From: Trinickia diaoshuihuensis
Lineage (GTDB): Bacteria > Pseudomonadota > Gammaproteobacteria > Burkholderiales > Burkholderiaceae
Reading direction: 5' to 3'
Assembly: GCF_003390925.1 (NCBI RefSeq)
Contig: NZ_QUBS01000010.1
Location: 1-64,000 of the forward strand
DNA: 64,000 nucleotides
In this document: in pieces, positions 34,993 through 44,310 of the stretch
Numbering within the stretch: position 1 is the first letter of the stretch
Layout of the letters: each line of letters begins with the position of its first letter
Notes under the pieces: generated by a model
What the model was told of the DNA's origin: nothing
The model's database searches: none
The model's input: the letters and a program-made list of their open reading frames with translations, nothing else
Program-made: the position numbers and the translations under genes

Positions 34993-35922
34993 CTAAAAAC
35001 CGTACAGTTTCTCCGCATTCGTCACGAACGCCATCCGTTGCCATTCCTGACGCCCGATCCACCCAGCGATCGCATCGACCAGATTCGCGTCATCGGGCTT
35101 CGTGCCCTTCTCGGTCGGATGCGGCCAGTCCGTGCCCCATAGCATCCGTTCCGGCGCCATATCGATGAAGGCTTTAGCCACCGGCGCAACATCCGCGAAT
35201 GACGGGGCGCCGACTTTCGTGTCGACGTATGGACCCGACAGGGTGATCCAGGTATTCCCCCTGCCGAGCAGCTTTTGCACTGTACGGAAAGCCGGCGACG
35301 TAAGCCCCTCCGGCTGCGGAATATGAGCGATGTGATCGATCACGAGTGGGCATGGTAGCGCCAGCAACTGGCGTTCGAGGTCCGGCAGACGGTGGCCCTG
35401 CACCACCAGCTCGATATGCCAGCCAAGCGGTGCGATCCGCCTCGCGAGCGGTGCGAGCATATCGACTGTGGTCGCGCCTGGATAGCTCAGATTGAAGCGG
35501 ATCGCGCGGATGCCGCCGTCATCGAGCATGCGAAGCGCCGCGTCGGTCACCGACGTGTCGACGACCGCCACGCCGCGTGCATCCTTGCCGAACCGTGCAA
35601 TCGCGTCGAGCGTCACGCGATTGTCGGTGCCGTACGTCGACGGCGTGACGACAACGTTGCGCCGCACGCCGAGACGCTTCTGCACCTCGCGATACTGCGC
35701 GACGGTCGCATTCGGCGGCCGCAGCGCCGTACCGGGCGCGGCAGGAAAGCGATCATCGTAAATGTGCATATGGCAGTCGATCGTCCCATCGGGCAGCGTG
35801 AACGCAGGCGGCTTCGTGCCGCTCGTCCAATTTTCCTGCGCACCCGCACACGCGGGCAACACCGATGCCGCGAGTAATGCACCGCCCTGCCGCATGAATT
35901 GACGTCGATTCAAATCCCGCAT
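34993..35922 (-). CDS. Tat-exported amidohydrolase-2 (COG3618-type lactonase-like) protein
   Basis: 309 residues. The N-terminus NRRQFMRQGGALLAASVLPA is a twin-arginine signal, with Cys after LPA that could be lipidated. TIM-barrel metal motifs follow: IDCHMHIYDDRF (HxH), EL VVQGHRLPDL, LVIDHIAHIPQPEG and MLWGTDWPHPTEKG with the catalytic Asp. Relatives include 2-pyrone-4,6-dicarboxylate lactonase and galactarolactone isomerase. Last gene of the catabolic island, 3 bp after an MFS gene. Periplasmic placement is unusual for the family. Confidence 0.85.
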   Translation of the reverse strand: MRDLNRRQFMRQGGALLAASVLPACAGAQENWTSGTKPPAFTLPDGTIDCHMHIYDDRFPAAPGTALRPPNATVAQYREVQKRLGVRRNVVVTPSTYGTDNRVTLDAIARFGKDARGVAVVDTSVTDAALRMLDDGGIRAIRFNLSYPGATTVDMLAPLARRIAPLGWHIELVVQGHRLPDLERQLLALPCPLVIDHIAHIPQPEGLTSPAFRTVQKLLGRGNTWITLSGPYVDTKVGAPSFADVAPVAKAFIDMAPERMLWGTDWPHPTEKGTKPDDANLVDAIAGWIGRQEWQRMAFVTNAEKLYGF

Positions 35923-35925
35923 CGT

Positions 35926-37257
35926 TCAGATCGTCTCCGTATTGTTGGCGATCGCTCGTGTCCGGCCGGTGCGGCCGTTGCGCGTAAGCAGCAGCAGCGT
36001 CGCGACGCTCACGAGCGTGAGGATGGCGAGCGGCATGAGCGCCAGCGAATAGCTGCCCGTCGCACTTTTCACCCAGCCGTACACGTTCACCATCAGGCCG
36101 CCGCCGAGCAAATTCGCGATCGCGTTGACCGTCGCCAGTCCGGCGGCGACCGTACCGTTCGACAGCATGTCGGTGGCGAGCGTCCAGAACGGTCCCTTGA
36201 ACGCGTACGCACCCACCAGCACCGCGCACAGCATGCAGACGGTCGGTGCCAGCGAACCTGTCAACGACGTCGAGAACAGCCCCACGCCGATCAAAAGCAT
36301 CGGTAGGACCGTATGCCACCGATGTTCGCCGCGACGATCGGAACGGCGCCCCCAGTAGATCATCACCACGGATGCGAGCGCATACGGAATGGAGTTGAGC
36401 AGTCCAGTCTGCATCACCGTCAGCCCGTACGACTTCAGCAGCTGCGGTTGCCACACCGACAACGTGCTCCCCGCCGCGGACGCGCACGTATCGACGAGCG
36501 CAAGGCACAGCACATAGCGATTGCGAAAGAGTTTCGTAACCGGCATCGCCGCAACCTTCTTCGGCGCCTTGTCTTCCGATGCCAGCGCGCCGAGCAGCCA
36601 TTTGCGCTCATCGTCCGTGAGCCACGTCGCGTCGGACGGCTTATCGGTCAGCATGAATAGACACGCGAGGCCGAGCAGGACGGTCGGCAGGCCTTCGAGA
36701 ATGAACAGCCAGTGCCAGCCACGCAGGCCCGCGATGCCGTCCATCTGCAACAGCAGCGCCGAGATCGGCGATCCGATGAAACTGGCGGCAGGGATCGACA
36801 CCATGAAGGTCGCCACGGCATGTGCGCGATATTTCTTCGGCACCCAGTACGATAGATAAAGCAGCACGCCCGGGGCGAAACCCGCCTCCGCCGCGCCGAG
36901 CAGAAAACGCAGCGCGTAAAAAGTCGCAGCGCTCTGCACCAGCGCCGTACAGGCGGATACGATGCCCCAGGTGATCATGATTCGCGCGAGCCAGCGCCGC
37001 GCACCGTACTTTTCGAGCGCAATATTGCTCGGCACTTCGCAGATGAAATACGACACGAAAAAGAGACTCGCGCCGAAGCCGAACACCTTCGCCGACATGC
37101 CGAGATCGTGATTCATCTGCAACGACGCCATGCCGACGTTGCCGCGGTCGATAAACGCCATCAGATAGCAGACCATCAGAAACGGCAGCAATCGCCAAGT
37201 CACCTTACGTATCGTTCGACGCTGAAGCATCGCGTCGGTGGTCAGTCCCACTTCCAT
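35926..37257 (-). CDS. MFS transporter, anion:cation symporter (ACS) family, carrier 3 of island
   Basis: 443 residues, twelve helices. LPFLMVCYLMAFIDRGNVGM is the ACS-family first helix (phthalate, galactonate and tartrate carriers share it), followed by FFVSYFICEVPSNIALEKYG. Imports organic anions with protons. Start chosen at ATG 37255-37257, with GGAGATTGGC upstream; the ATG 12 codons earlier has no ribosome site. Directly followed by the Tat amidohydrolase gene. Confidence 0.88.
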   Translation of the reverse strand: MEVGLTTDAMLQRRTIRKVTWRLLPFLMVCYLMAFIDRGNVGMASLQMNHDLGMSAKVFGFGASLFFVSYFICEVPSNIALEKYGARRWLARIMITWGIVSACTALVQSAATFYALRFLLGAAEAGFAPGVLLYLSYWVPKKYRAHAVATFMVSIPAASFIGSPISALLLQMDGIAGLRGWHWLFILEGLPTVLLGLACLFMLTDKPSDATWLTDDERKWLLGALASEDKAPKKVAAMPVTKLFRNRYVLCLALVDTCASAAGSTLSVWQPQLLKSYGLTVMQTGLLNSIPYALASVVMIYWGRRSDRRGEHRWHTVLPMLLIGVGLFSTSLTGSLAPTVCMLCAVLVGAYAFKGPFWTLATDMLSNGTVAAGLATVNAIANLLGGGLMVNVYGWVKSATGSYSLALMPLAILTLVSVATLLLLTRNGRTGRTRAIANNTETI

Positions 37258-37353
37258 GCCAATCTCCTGGTTCTCAGGCGCCGAGGCGCTCATTTCTTAA
37301 TGTTTGCGGCAGCGCGAGGACCGCTGCGAACCCACCGTTGAGAAGCGGGCAAA

Positions 37354-38643
37354 TCATGAAAGCGCTTTGCCGCGCGTTTCCGGCGCGAAAAGTACGACGA
37401 TGGCGGCAGCCACGAACGCAAGGAGCGTGGTCGACAGTCCGAGCACAAACCCGCCCGACGTCGATGCCAGCGCACCGATGATCAAGGGCGCGATGAAACC
37501 ACCGAGGCGACCGCCGTTGTATGCAAGCCCCATGAAGAAGCCGCGCGACGCCGTATTGCCGATGATCTCCGCAAGGAAAGGTCCCGCACCCGCGAAGATT
37601 CCGTTGACGCTGAACCCTGTGAAAAAGATCGCGATCATCAGCAGCACCGTATTCGCCGAGAGGATGTAGACCAATACGGCCGATGCGCCGACCAGCAGAT
37701 AAGCGATAAACATCGGCCGCCGCCCGATCCGGTCGACCAGTGCGGAAAACAGCAAAAAGCCGGTGATCGCGCCGAACTGCAGCGACAGCACGAACTTCAA
37801 GCTATGGACAAAATCGAGGTGCTTGACTGCGACGAGAAAGGTCGGTGTCCACGTGAACACGCCCCAGTACAGGTATTGCAGGAAAAAGATGAAGGCGAAC
37901 GCCGTGAAGAGACCGCGCACGTTCAGCTTTCGATCGCCAGACCCGGTCGCCTCTTGCCCAGCGCGCTGCGCCTCCGCGCGGCGTGCAAGCCAGATCGGCG
38001 ATTCGGGCGTCTTGCGAGCGACCCAGAACAATACGAAAAACGGCAGCGCGCCGATCAGGAACAGCAGACGCCACCCGTTGCCCGCCAAACCACCGTTCAC
38101 GTCACTGACGATGCCCGCAACGATGATCGCGAGAATCGCGCCGATCGGTAACCCCATCTGCATTAGCGCGCCGCCCTTGCCACGACGGTCGGCGTGCCAG
38201 GTCTCGGCGATCAGGGCAGCGCCCGCGGTCCACGTGCCGCCCATGCCGAGCGCACCGCAAAAACGCAGCACCGCGAACGTGTGCTCGTTCGGCGCAAACG
38301 CAAGCAGCCCGGAAAATAGCGAATAGATACCTATGCACAGCAACGCCGTACGCACGCGGCCGATGCGGTCCGACACATAGCCGAACAGGATCCCGCCCAG
38401 AATCTGGCCGGCCGCCGTGATGCTGGTGAAAAGGCCCAGTTGTGCCTTCGAAAGACCGAATTGAACGGCAAGCGTGGGTAGCAGCAGCGACAGCAGGAAC
38501 GAATCGTAGCTCTCGAACGTCCAGCCGAGGCCGGCCAGCGTCAGTGAACGCCGTTCGGTGTTTGTGATGTCCCGATAGCGGCTACCGTCGCTCTGTTGTG
38601 CTTCGGTTCGAACGGCCGGGAACAGGCCTGCATTCGTCTTCAT
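37354..38643 (-). CDS. MFS transporter, metabolite:proton symporter (AAHS/SP-like), carrier 2 of island
   Basis: 429 residues, twelve helices. Helix 1 GWTFESYDSFLLSLLLPTLA and motif A FGYVSDRIGRVRTALL place it near aromatic-acid and sialic-acid type symporters, distinct from the two ACS carriers nearby. ATG 38641-38643 overlaps the stop of the upstream amidohydrolase (TGATG), so translation is coupled. Gap to the next MFS gene is 96 bp. Confidence 0.87.
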   Translation of the reverse strand: MKTNAGLFPAVRTEAQQSDGSRYRDITNTERRSLTLAGLGWTFESYDSFLLSLLLPTLAVQFGLSKAQLGLFTSITAAGQILGGILFGYVSDRIGRVRTALLCIGIYSLFSGLLAFAPNEHTFAVLRFCGALGMGGTWTAGAALIAETWHADRRGKGGALMQMGLPIGAILAIIVAGIVSDVNGGLAGNGWRLLFLIGALPFFVLFWVARKTPESPIWLARRAEAQRAGQEATGSGDRKLNVRGLFTAFAFIFFLQYLYWGVFTWTPTFLVAVKHLDFVHSLKFVLSLQFGAITGFLLFSALVDRIGRRPMFIAYLLVGASAVLVYILSANTVLLMIAIFFTGFSVNGIFAGAGPFLAEIIGNTASRGFFMGLAYNGGRLGGFIAPLIIGALASTSGGFVLGLSTTLLAFVAAAIVVLFAPETRGKALS

Positions 38644-39686
38644 CAGTCGTCTCCGGATAATTGAAGGCGATACGTCCCTGCGGCCGTGCGGCTGAACAGC
38701 GCCGCCTTCTCGTCTGCCGACAGCGCGTGCGCCAGTCGTTTGAATGCGTTCCACAGCACGTGATAGCTGAACGCGCCTTTGTCGACGGGGAAATTGCTTT
38801 CGAACATGCAGCGATCGACGCCGAACAGGTCGATGCAGGTTTCGAAATACGGACGCCACGCCGCGGCGAGCTGCTCCGACGACGGCGGCCGTTCCTGCGA
38901 GGCGAAGTCGAAGCCGAACACGGTCATCCCCGCGCCGCCGAGCTTCATCCGTGTGTTCGGCAACGAGGCGAGCTTGCGCAACTTCGCCGCCCATTCGGTC
39001 AGCGCGACATCGCGTTGCGCCGCATGTGGGCCGACACCCACTGGGCCGCCGAAATGATCGACGACGATCGTCACCGCCGGGGCGGCCCGTGCAAGTTCGT
39101 ACAACGCGTCGAGTTGCGTGTGATATACCCACGCGTCGAGCGACAGGCCATAGCGTCCGAGGATACGCACGCCGTGCACGAACGCCGCATTCGACATGCG
39201 ATCGCGCGGCGGCGTCACCGGACTCGAACTCACCGCCGCATCCTCATGCCACGCGAGCGGATTGCGAATACCGCGCAGCCGCCCGCCTGATACCTCGAGC
39301 ATCGCTTCGAGCACGGGCTCGACTTCGCCCGCGAGCGACAGGTCCGCCCCGCCGACGATCGCAGCGCACCCGAGTGTCGGGCCGTACGCGCCGCTCGCGA
39401 ACATCGCCGCAATGCCGTTGGCGAATTCGACTTCTCCGACCGGCTTCATCGCCTCCGGCCCCGCCGACCGCATCATCGAGCGACACTGAACGTAGACCGT
39501 TGAGACGATTCGATGACCGCTCGCGAGATCGTCACGAAATTCGTGGGTCAGATAGCGGCCCGATTGACGGTCCCATAGATGATGATGCGCATCGACGATC
39601 GGCAGATCCGGCTCGAGAATCGCTTCCTCATGCGATGCGAGCCAGTCCGGTCGGACCGGAAGATGGGGCGCGTGGACGATTTGCAC
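38643..39686 (-). CDS. Amidohydrolase-2 (COG3618-type) lactonase-like enzyme
   Basis: 347 residues from GTG 39684-39686 (VQIVHAPHLPVRPDW). Motifs: LPIVDAHHHLWD (HxH metal site), RGIRNPLAWH, IVVDHFGGPVG, and RCMFESNFPVDKGAF, the family's C-terminal signature. No signal peptide, so cytoplasmic, unlike the other island amidohydrolase. An in-frame ATG lies further upstream (39762-39764), inside the porin gene, and is unlikely. Probably hydrolyses a lactone made or imported by the island; substrate unknown. Confidence 0.84.
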   Translation of the reverse strand: MQIVHAPHLPVRPDWLASHEEAILEPDLPIVDAHHHLWDRQSGRYLTHEFRDDLASGHRIVSTVYVQCRSMMRSAGPEAMKPVGEVEFANGIAAMFASGAYGPTLGCAAIVGGADLSLAGEVEPVLEAMLEVSGGRLRGIRNPLAWHEDAAVSSSPVTPPRDRMSNAAFVHGVRILGRYGLSLDAWVYHTQLDALYELARAAPAVTIVVDHFGGPVGVGPHAAQRDVALTEWAAKLRKLASLPNTRMKLGGAGMTVFGFDFASQERPPSSEQLAAAWRPYFETCIDLFGVDRCMFESNFPVDKGAFSYHVLWNAFKRLAHALSADEKAALFSRTAAGTYRLQLSGDD

Positions 39687-39699
39687 GGCGTGGTCCGCG

Positions 39700-40845
39700 T
39701 CAGAATTTCGAGCGCATGCCGAGCGTGACGCCGGTCTGGTCGTAGCCAGGTGCGACCGTGCCATAACCGTTCACGCCGAGCGCCGAATTGCCTTTGTTAC
39801 GCGCAAAACCCGCGACCGCATAAAGATCGGTGCGCTTGGACAACGCGTAATCGGCCAGCAGTACCGCGAGCCACGGATCGGCATTGCTGCCGTGCACGTC
39901 CTGGTAGTACGCCGAAGCGGTCAGCGAGAACGCCGGCGTCACACTGTACTGAGCGCCAGCGTAGTACAGGTTCGCGGTGCTCGCTTGACCGCCCGGCACG
40001 ACGATCGGATTGACCGGCTGGAACGTGTTGACATCGCGCAGCCAGCGATAGCCCGCGAAACCCTTCACCGGGCCGAGGATGTATGTGGCGGCAGCGTACG
40101 CACGCCGCTCGGTGGCCGTGTTGGTCGCGACCGTGTTGCTGTTGCGCTGCTCGTAGACCACGGTCGCGGCGAACGGCCCGGTCGCGTAAGTCAGTGCGCC
40201 GCTGAAGAAACGGCCCGTGAGTTGCGCGCCCGGCACCTCGCTGCCGTAGCCCGCGTCGTAACGCGTGCTGTACATGGCCGCCGCCGTCACCGGACCGAAC
40301 GCGCCGACGTATTTCATCGAACTGTCGATCCGCGCGGCCATCGCGTAGTCCACGGAGAGGATCGAATAGCGCGATGAGGTACCCATCGGATCGAACGGCA
40401 CGGAGGCATCGTAAAGCAGCGCGTTCTGGCGGCCGAACGTGAGTTGCTGGCCGTTGTAGTTGAGGCCGACCCACGCCTGGCGGCCGAACAACCGCTGCGT
40501 GGTCGCCGCGTTCGCGCCGAGGCCTTTGGTACCTTGCGCGGTCGTGCCGTCGTTGATGTTGAAACCGTCTTCGAGATTGAAGATCGCCTTGAGCCCGCCG
40601 CCGAGGTCTTCGTTGCCGCGCATGCCCCAGCGCGAGCCCGACAAGTTGCCGGACACTTCGCGGGTCTGGCCGCCACCGGCCGTCGTGTTGTCGATGTGTT
40701 CGATGCCGACATCGACTATGCCGTACAACGTGACGGTGCTTTGTGCGTGCGCCGAACCGGCGGCGAGACTAGCGCCAGCCACCGCTGCGCCAAACAACGC
40801 GCCGCGGGAAAGCACTTTCTTGTTGGTGCGGATCTTCAACGACAT
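39700..40845 (-). CDS. Gram-negative trimeric porin (Burkholderia type)
   Basis: 381 residues. Signal peptide (ALFGAAVAGASLAAGSAHA), first strand QSTVTLYGIVDVGIEH, the L3-type segments, and terminal strand YDQTGVTLGMRSKF ending in the Phe needed for BAM recognition. Forms a 16-stranded barrel in the outer membrane. Its place inside the catabolic operon, 13 bp before the amidohydrolase, suggests an uptake channel for that substrate. Start ATG 40843-40845 with GGAGACTCC-like context. Confidence 0.93.
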   Translation of the reverse strand: MSLKIRTNKKVLSRGALFGAAVAGASLAAGSAHAQSTVTLYGIVDVGIEHIDNTTAGGGQTREVSGNLSGSRWGMRGNEDLGGGLKAIFNLEDGFNINDGTTAQGTKGLGANAATTQRLFGRQAWVGLNYNGQQLTFGRQNALLYDASVPFDPMGTSSRYSILSVDYAMAARIDSSMKYVGAFGPVTAAAMYSTRYDAGYGSEVPGAQLTGRFFSGALTYATGPFAATVVYEQRNSNTVATNTATERRAYAAATYILGPVKGFAGYRWLRDVNTFQPVNPIVVPGGQASTANLYYAGAQYSVTPAFSLTASAYYQDVHGSNADPWLAVLLADYALSKRTDLYAVAGFARNKGNSALGVNGYGTVAPGYDQTGVTLGMRSKF

Positions 40846-40903
40846 GGAGTCTCCAAAAGCATTTGAGTTATCGATTTATAGGAATGGCACGACCGGATAA
40901 TGC

Positions 40904-42325
40904 TTATCTGCTGGCTGGTAATGCGTCCGGCGCGACGGTCGGTTCACCCACGTCGGCGCCCGGATCGCCGAGCCATACGGTGACCAGCGCGCCGGCCAGC
41001 AGGATCGCGGCGATCGCCATCAGCGGCCACGTGAACCCGCCGGACATCTGCTTGAGCGCGCCGATCATCGACGGTCCAACGAAGCCGCCGAGATTGCCGA
41101 CCGACACGATCAACGCGAGGCCGCCCGCCGCGGCCCGGCCGGTCAGGAAACCGGAGGGGATCGCCCAGTAGGTCGCCTGAAACGCGAGGATGCCGCTCAC
41201 CGTGAAGCACAGTGCGATCAGCTTCAGTACCGGCGCGTCGGTAAAGCCGGACACGCACAGTGCGACTGCCGCGACGACCAGCGCACCCGATACGTGGGGA
41301 ATGCAGTTCGCCGAGCGGCGCGCAAGCTTCGCCCATAACAGCATCACGACCGCGCCGATCGCATAAGGGATGGCGGTCAGCCATCCGACCGTCGTATGAC
41401 CCACGCCGAACTGCTTGATGATCTGCGGCATCCACATGCCGACGCCGATCGACCCGACGATTCCGCAAAAATTGATCAGGGCGAGCACGAACACGCGCCA
41501 GTTGGTGAAAGCGTCCTTCAGCCTGTTGCCGTGCTTCGCGCCGATGTCGCCCTGCTCGAGCTCGAGGCGCCGCTCCAGCGAGCGCTTCTCGTCGCTGCTG
41601 AGCCAGACAGCTTTCGACGGACGATCGGACATCACGAAAAGACATGCAACGCCGAGCAGCACCGCGGGCAGCCCTTCCATCATCAGGAGCCACTGCCAGC
41701 TGCGCAGACCGTAAAGACCACCGAGTTGCAGCAGCGCGCCGGAGATAGGCGAGCCGATCATGTTGGCGACCGGAATGCCGACGAGGAACGCCGCAGTCAC
41801 TTTCGCGCGCCATTTGCCGGGAAACCAGTGCGTGAAATACAGATAGATGCCGGGGGTGAAACCCGCTTCGGCGAGACCGAGCAGAAAGCGCGCCGCCGCG
41901 AAGCTTTTCGGTCCGACGACGAACGCCGTCCCCATCGAAAAAATGCCCCACGTGATCATGATCCGCGCGATCCAGATGCGCGCGCCGACCTTCTGCATGA
42001 TCAGATTGCTCGGGATCTCGAAGACGAAATAACCGATGAAAAAGAGCCCGGCGCCAAGACCAAACTGTTCGGCGGTCAAGCCGAGATCCTTGTTCATCGT
42101 CAGCGCGGCAAAGCCGACGTTGGTGCGATCGAGATAGCTGATGACGTAGCACGCGAAAATGAACGGCAGAATTCGGCGGAACGCTTTCGCTAGCGTGCGT
42201 TCGCTCGCCGCGTATTCGGCGTCGGACATCGCATGCGCCGACGACGCGCCCGCTCCGTAGGCACCGTTGCCGTTCCGCGACGGCTGTGCGTGCTGCGTCG
42301 CACGCAATGCCGGATTGCTTTCCAT
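40904..42325 (-). CDS. MFS transporter, ACS family, carrier 1 of island
   Basis: 473 residues. An unusual 45-residue hydrophilic N-terminus (SRNGNGAYGAGASSAHAMSD) precedes helix 1 ILPFIFACYVISYLDRTNVG, the ACS hallmark, then FFIGYFVFEIPSNLIMQKVG. Likely organic-acid:proton symporter. ATG 42323-42325 with GGAGGAGCAAAC upstream. A long open frame on the same strand overlaps it but has no protein-like content. Confidence 0.89.
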   Translation of the reverse strand: MESNPALRATQHAQPSRNGNGAYGAGASSAHAMSDAEYAASERTLAKAFRRILPFIFACYVISYLDRTNVGFAALTMNKDLGLTAEQFGLGAGLFFIGYFVFEIPSNLIMQKVGARIWIARIMITWGIFSMGTAFVVGPKSFAAARFLLGLAEAGFTPGIYLYFTHWFPGKWRAKVTAAFLVGIPVANMIGSPISGALLQLGGLYGLRSWQWLLMMEGLPAVLLGVACLFVMSDRPSKAVWLSSDEKRSLERRLELEQGDIGAKHGNRLKDAFTNWRVFVLALINFCGIVGSIGVGMWMPQIIKQFGVGHTTVGWLTAIPYAIGAVVMLLWAKLARRSANCIPHVSGALVVAAVALCVSGFTDAPVLKLIALCFTVSGILAFQATYWAIPSGFLTGRAAAGGLALIVSVGNLGGFVGPSMIGALKQMSGGFTWPLMAIAAILLAGALVTVWLGDPGADVGEPTVAPDALPASR

Positions 42326-42411
42326 GTTTGCTCCTCCACGGCGCTCTGCGGCGCGATGTATCAGTGACGTCTTCGGCGAGCCTCTTCCGGCCCGCTCTTA
42401 TCGTTTGCTGC

Positions 42412-43335
42412 TCAAGTCTTCGCGCGATGCGGCAACGGGCCCGCGACTTTCATCCGCGCCTTCAGCACGGACCCGGATACGGACTCGGTCATGTAAAGGG
42501 TTTTCATGTCGTCGCCGCCGAAGCACAGATTGGTCAGCGACGTGCCCGCAGAATTGATCAATACCTCGACCGGTTCCGCGCGATGGTTGAGCACCCACAC
42601 GCGGCCGAGCCCGGGATTCGCGACGAGGATCCTGCCTTCGCAGTCGACCGTCAGGCCATCGGGACCGCTCGGTCCATACGAGGTGAAGAACTGCCCTACC
42701 TTGCTCACCGATCCGTCCGCCTGCAACGGCACGCGCCATACGCAGTTGCCGCGCGTCATCCCGACGAACAGCACCTTCTCGTCCGGCGACAGCACGAGGC
42801 CATTCGGGCTCGGGCAATTGCCGAGCAGCATGTCGAGCCTGCCATCCGGTGCGAGGCGATAGACTCGTCCGCTCGGGTCGTGCAGACCCGATTGGCCTTG
42901 ATCCGTGAAATACAGGTTGCCGCGTGAATCGAAGGTGAGATCGTTGACGCCGCGAAAGCGCTCGGAATTGCGGCGCTCCAGGAACGGCTTCACGACACCG
43001 CGTTCGATCTCGAGCAGCATGAGACCGTTGCGATAGTCCGTAATCAGCAGATGCGCGTCGTCATAGCGTTTCATGCCGTTGGGCTCGCCGTCGTACTGCG
43101 CGACGAGTTCCCATTCGCCGTTCGTCGAGATGCGGAAGATGCGGCCGTGCGGGATGTCGGTGACGAACAGATACCCCGCCGGATCCCATACCGGCCCTTC
43201 GAGAAACGAATCGGTCGGCAGACCGCCGCGATTCGCTCGCGCCCAATCGGTCTGCACGCCGGGCTTGCGCCAGCGCTCGGGCATGCGCGTGAACACGTCG
43301 GCTTCGCGCACTTCAGGCTGGATGAGGAAAAACAT
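42412..43335 (-). CDS. SMP-30/gluconolactonase-family lactone hydrolase
   Basis: 307 residues, six-bladed propeller. Metal ligand positions are recognisable: Glu in SFLEGPVWDPAG, Asn in CPSPNGLVLSPDE and Asp in GPSGPDGLTVDCEG; RGVNDLTFDSRGNLYFTDQG is also typical. Opens sugar or other lactones with a divalent cation. Start ATG 43333-43335. 27 bp after the dehydrogenase gene. No signal peptide, so cytoplasmic. Confidence 0.9.
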   Translation of the reverse strand: MFFLIQPEVREADVFTRMPERWRKPGVQTDWARANRGGLPTDSFLEGPVWDPAGYLFVTDIPHGRIFRISTNGEWELVAQYDGEPNGMKRYDDAHLLITDYRNGLMLLEIERGVVKPFLERRNSERFRGVNDLTFDSRGNLYFTDQGQSGLHDPSGRVYRLAPDGRLDMLLGNCPSPNGLVLSPDEKVLFVGMTRGNCVWRVPLQADGSVSKVGQFFTSYGPSGPDGLTVDCEGRILVANPGLGRVWVLNHRAEPVEVLINSAGTSLTNLCFGGDDMKTLYMTESVSGSVLKARMKVAGPLPHRAKT

Positions 43336-43362
43336 GATCGTATCCTCGGTGTCGTGCGTTCG

Positions 43363-44310
43363 TCAGACGCCGCTGCCTGCGTGCGCTTCGAGCACGGCCA
43401 GCACGTTGGCCGCCGCGGCCGTGCCCATGGCCACGTATGCCGCATCGCTGACGCCGCCGATATGCGGTGACAGGATAACGTTGCCGATGCCGTCGAATGG
43501 ATGCGGATGCGGCTTCGGCTCGACCGCAAAGCTGTCGAGACCCGCGGCGCGGAGCTCCCCGCTCGAGAGCGCGTCTACGAGCGCGTTTTCGTCGATCAGG
43601 CCGCCGCGTGCCGTGTTCACCAGAATCGCGCCACGCTTGATGCGCGCAAGCGCGGCGGCGTCGATCATGTTGCGGTTCTCGTCGGTGAGCGGACAGTGCA
43701 GCGAAACGACGTCGGACGCCGCGTACAGATCGTCGAGCGCGACGAGTTTCACGCCAGCCGGCGCTTCCTTTGCATACGGATCGAAGGCGATCACGTTCAT
43801 GCCGAACGCGATGCCGGCGGCCGCGACGCGACGACCGATCGAACCGAGACCGACGAGGCCGAGCGTGCGGCCGTTCAGCTCGATCGACTTGTGCGTCGAC
43901 TTGTCCCAATGGCCCGCGCGCATGCGGGCGTCGAGTTGCGGCACCGCTTTCGCGCAGGCGAGGATTAGCGCCCACGCGTGCTCTGCCACGGCCGGCGCGT
44001 TCGCGCCGACCGCCGCGCGCACCGCGATCCCTCGCGCAACCGCTGCCGCCTGATCAATTACGTCGATGCCGCTGCCGTGCTTGGAGATCACCTGGAGGTT
44101 TTCCGCCGCGTCCATGATGCGCGCGTTGATCTTGCCGTAGCGCACGATGATCGCGACCGGCTTGTGGCGCATGCACAGTGCGACGATATCGTCTTCTCCC
44201 GGCTGCTTGCCGGCGAATACGACTTCGAACCCCGACAGCATCGCAAGCGCCTCGGGCGCGAGATCGGCGGCGGTGACGAGCACCACGGGTTTGTTCGCGA
44301 CGCCCTGCAT
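43363..44310 (-). CDS. D-isomer-specific 2-hydroxyacid dehydrogenase
   Basis: 315 residues. NAD-binding motif GLVGLGSIGRRVAAAGIAFG (about 147-166), catalytic Arg in VNTARGGLID, Glu in the following LDSFAVEP region and His in LSPHIGGVSD. Reduces 2-oxoacids or oxidises D-2-hydroxyacids. ATG 44308-44310 overlaps the RraA stop (TGATG) and has GGAGGCGC upstream. Substrate probably a product or precursor of the RraA reaction. Confidence 0.9.
   Translation of the reverse strand: MQGVANKPVVLVTAADLAPEALAMLSGFEVVFAGKQPGEDDIVALCMRHKPVAIIVRYGKINARIMDAAENLQVISKHGSGIDVIDQAAAVARGIAVRAAVGANAPAVAEHAWALILACAKAVPQLDARMRAGHWDKSTHKSIELNGRTLGLVGLGSIGRRVAAAGIAFGMNVIAFDPYAKEAPAGVKLVALDDLYAASDVVSLHCPLTDENRNMIDAAALARIKRGAILVNTARGGLIDENALVDALSSGELRAAGLDSFAVEPKPHPHPFDGIGNVILSPHIGGVSDAAYVAMGTAAAANVLAVLEAHAGSGV

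Noticed and set aside
40944-42152. 402-codon frame in another phase of an MFS gene
   Set aside because: Same-strand shadow of the transporter; Arg-rich and not membrane-like.
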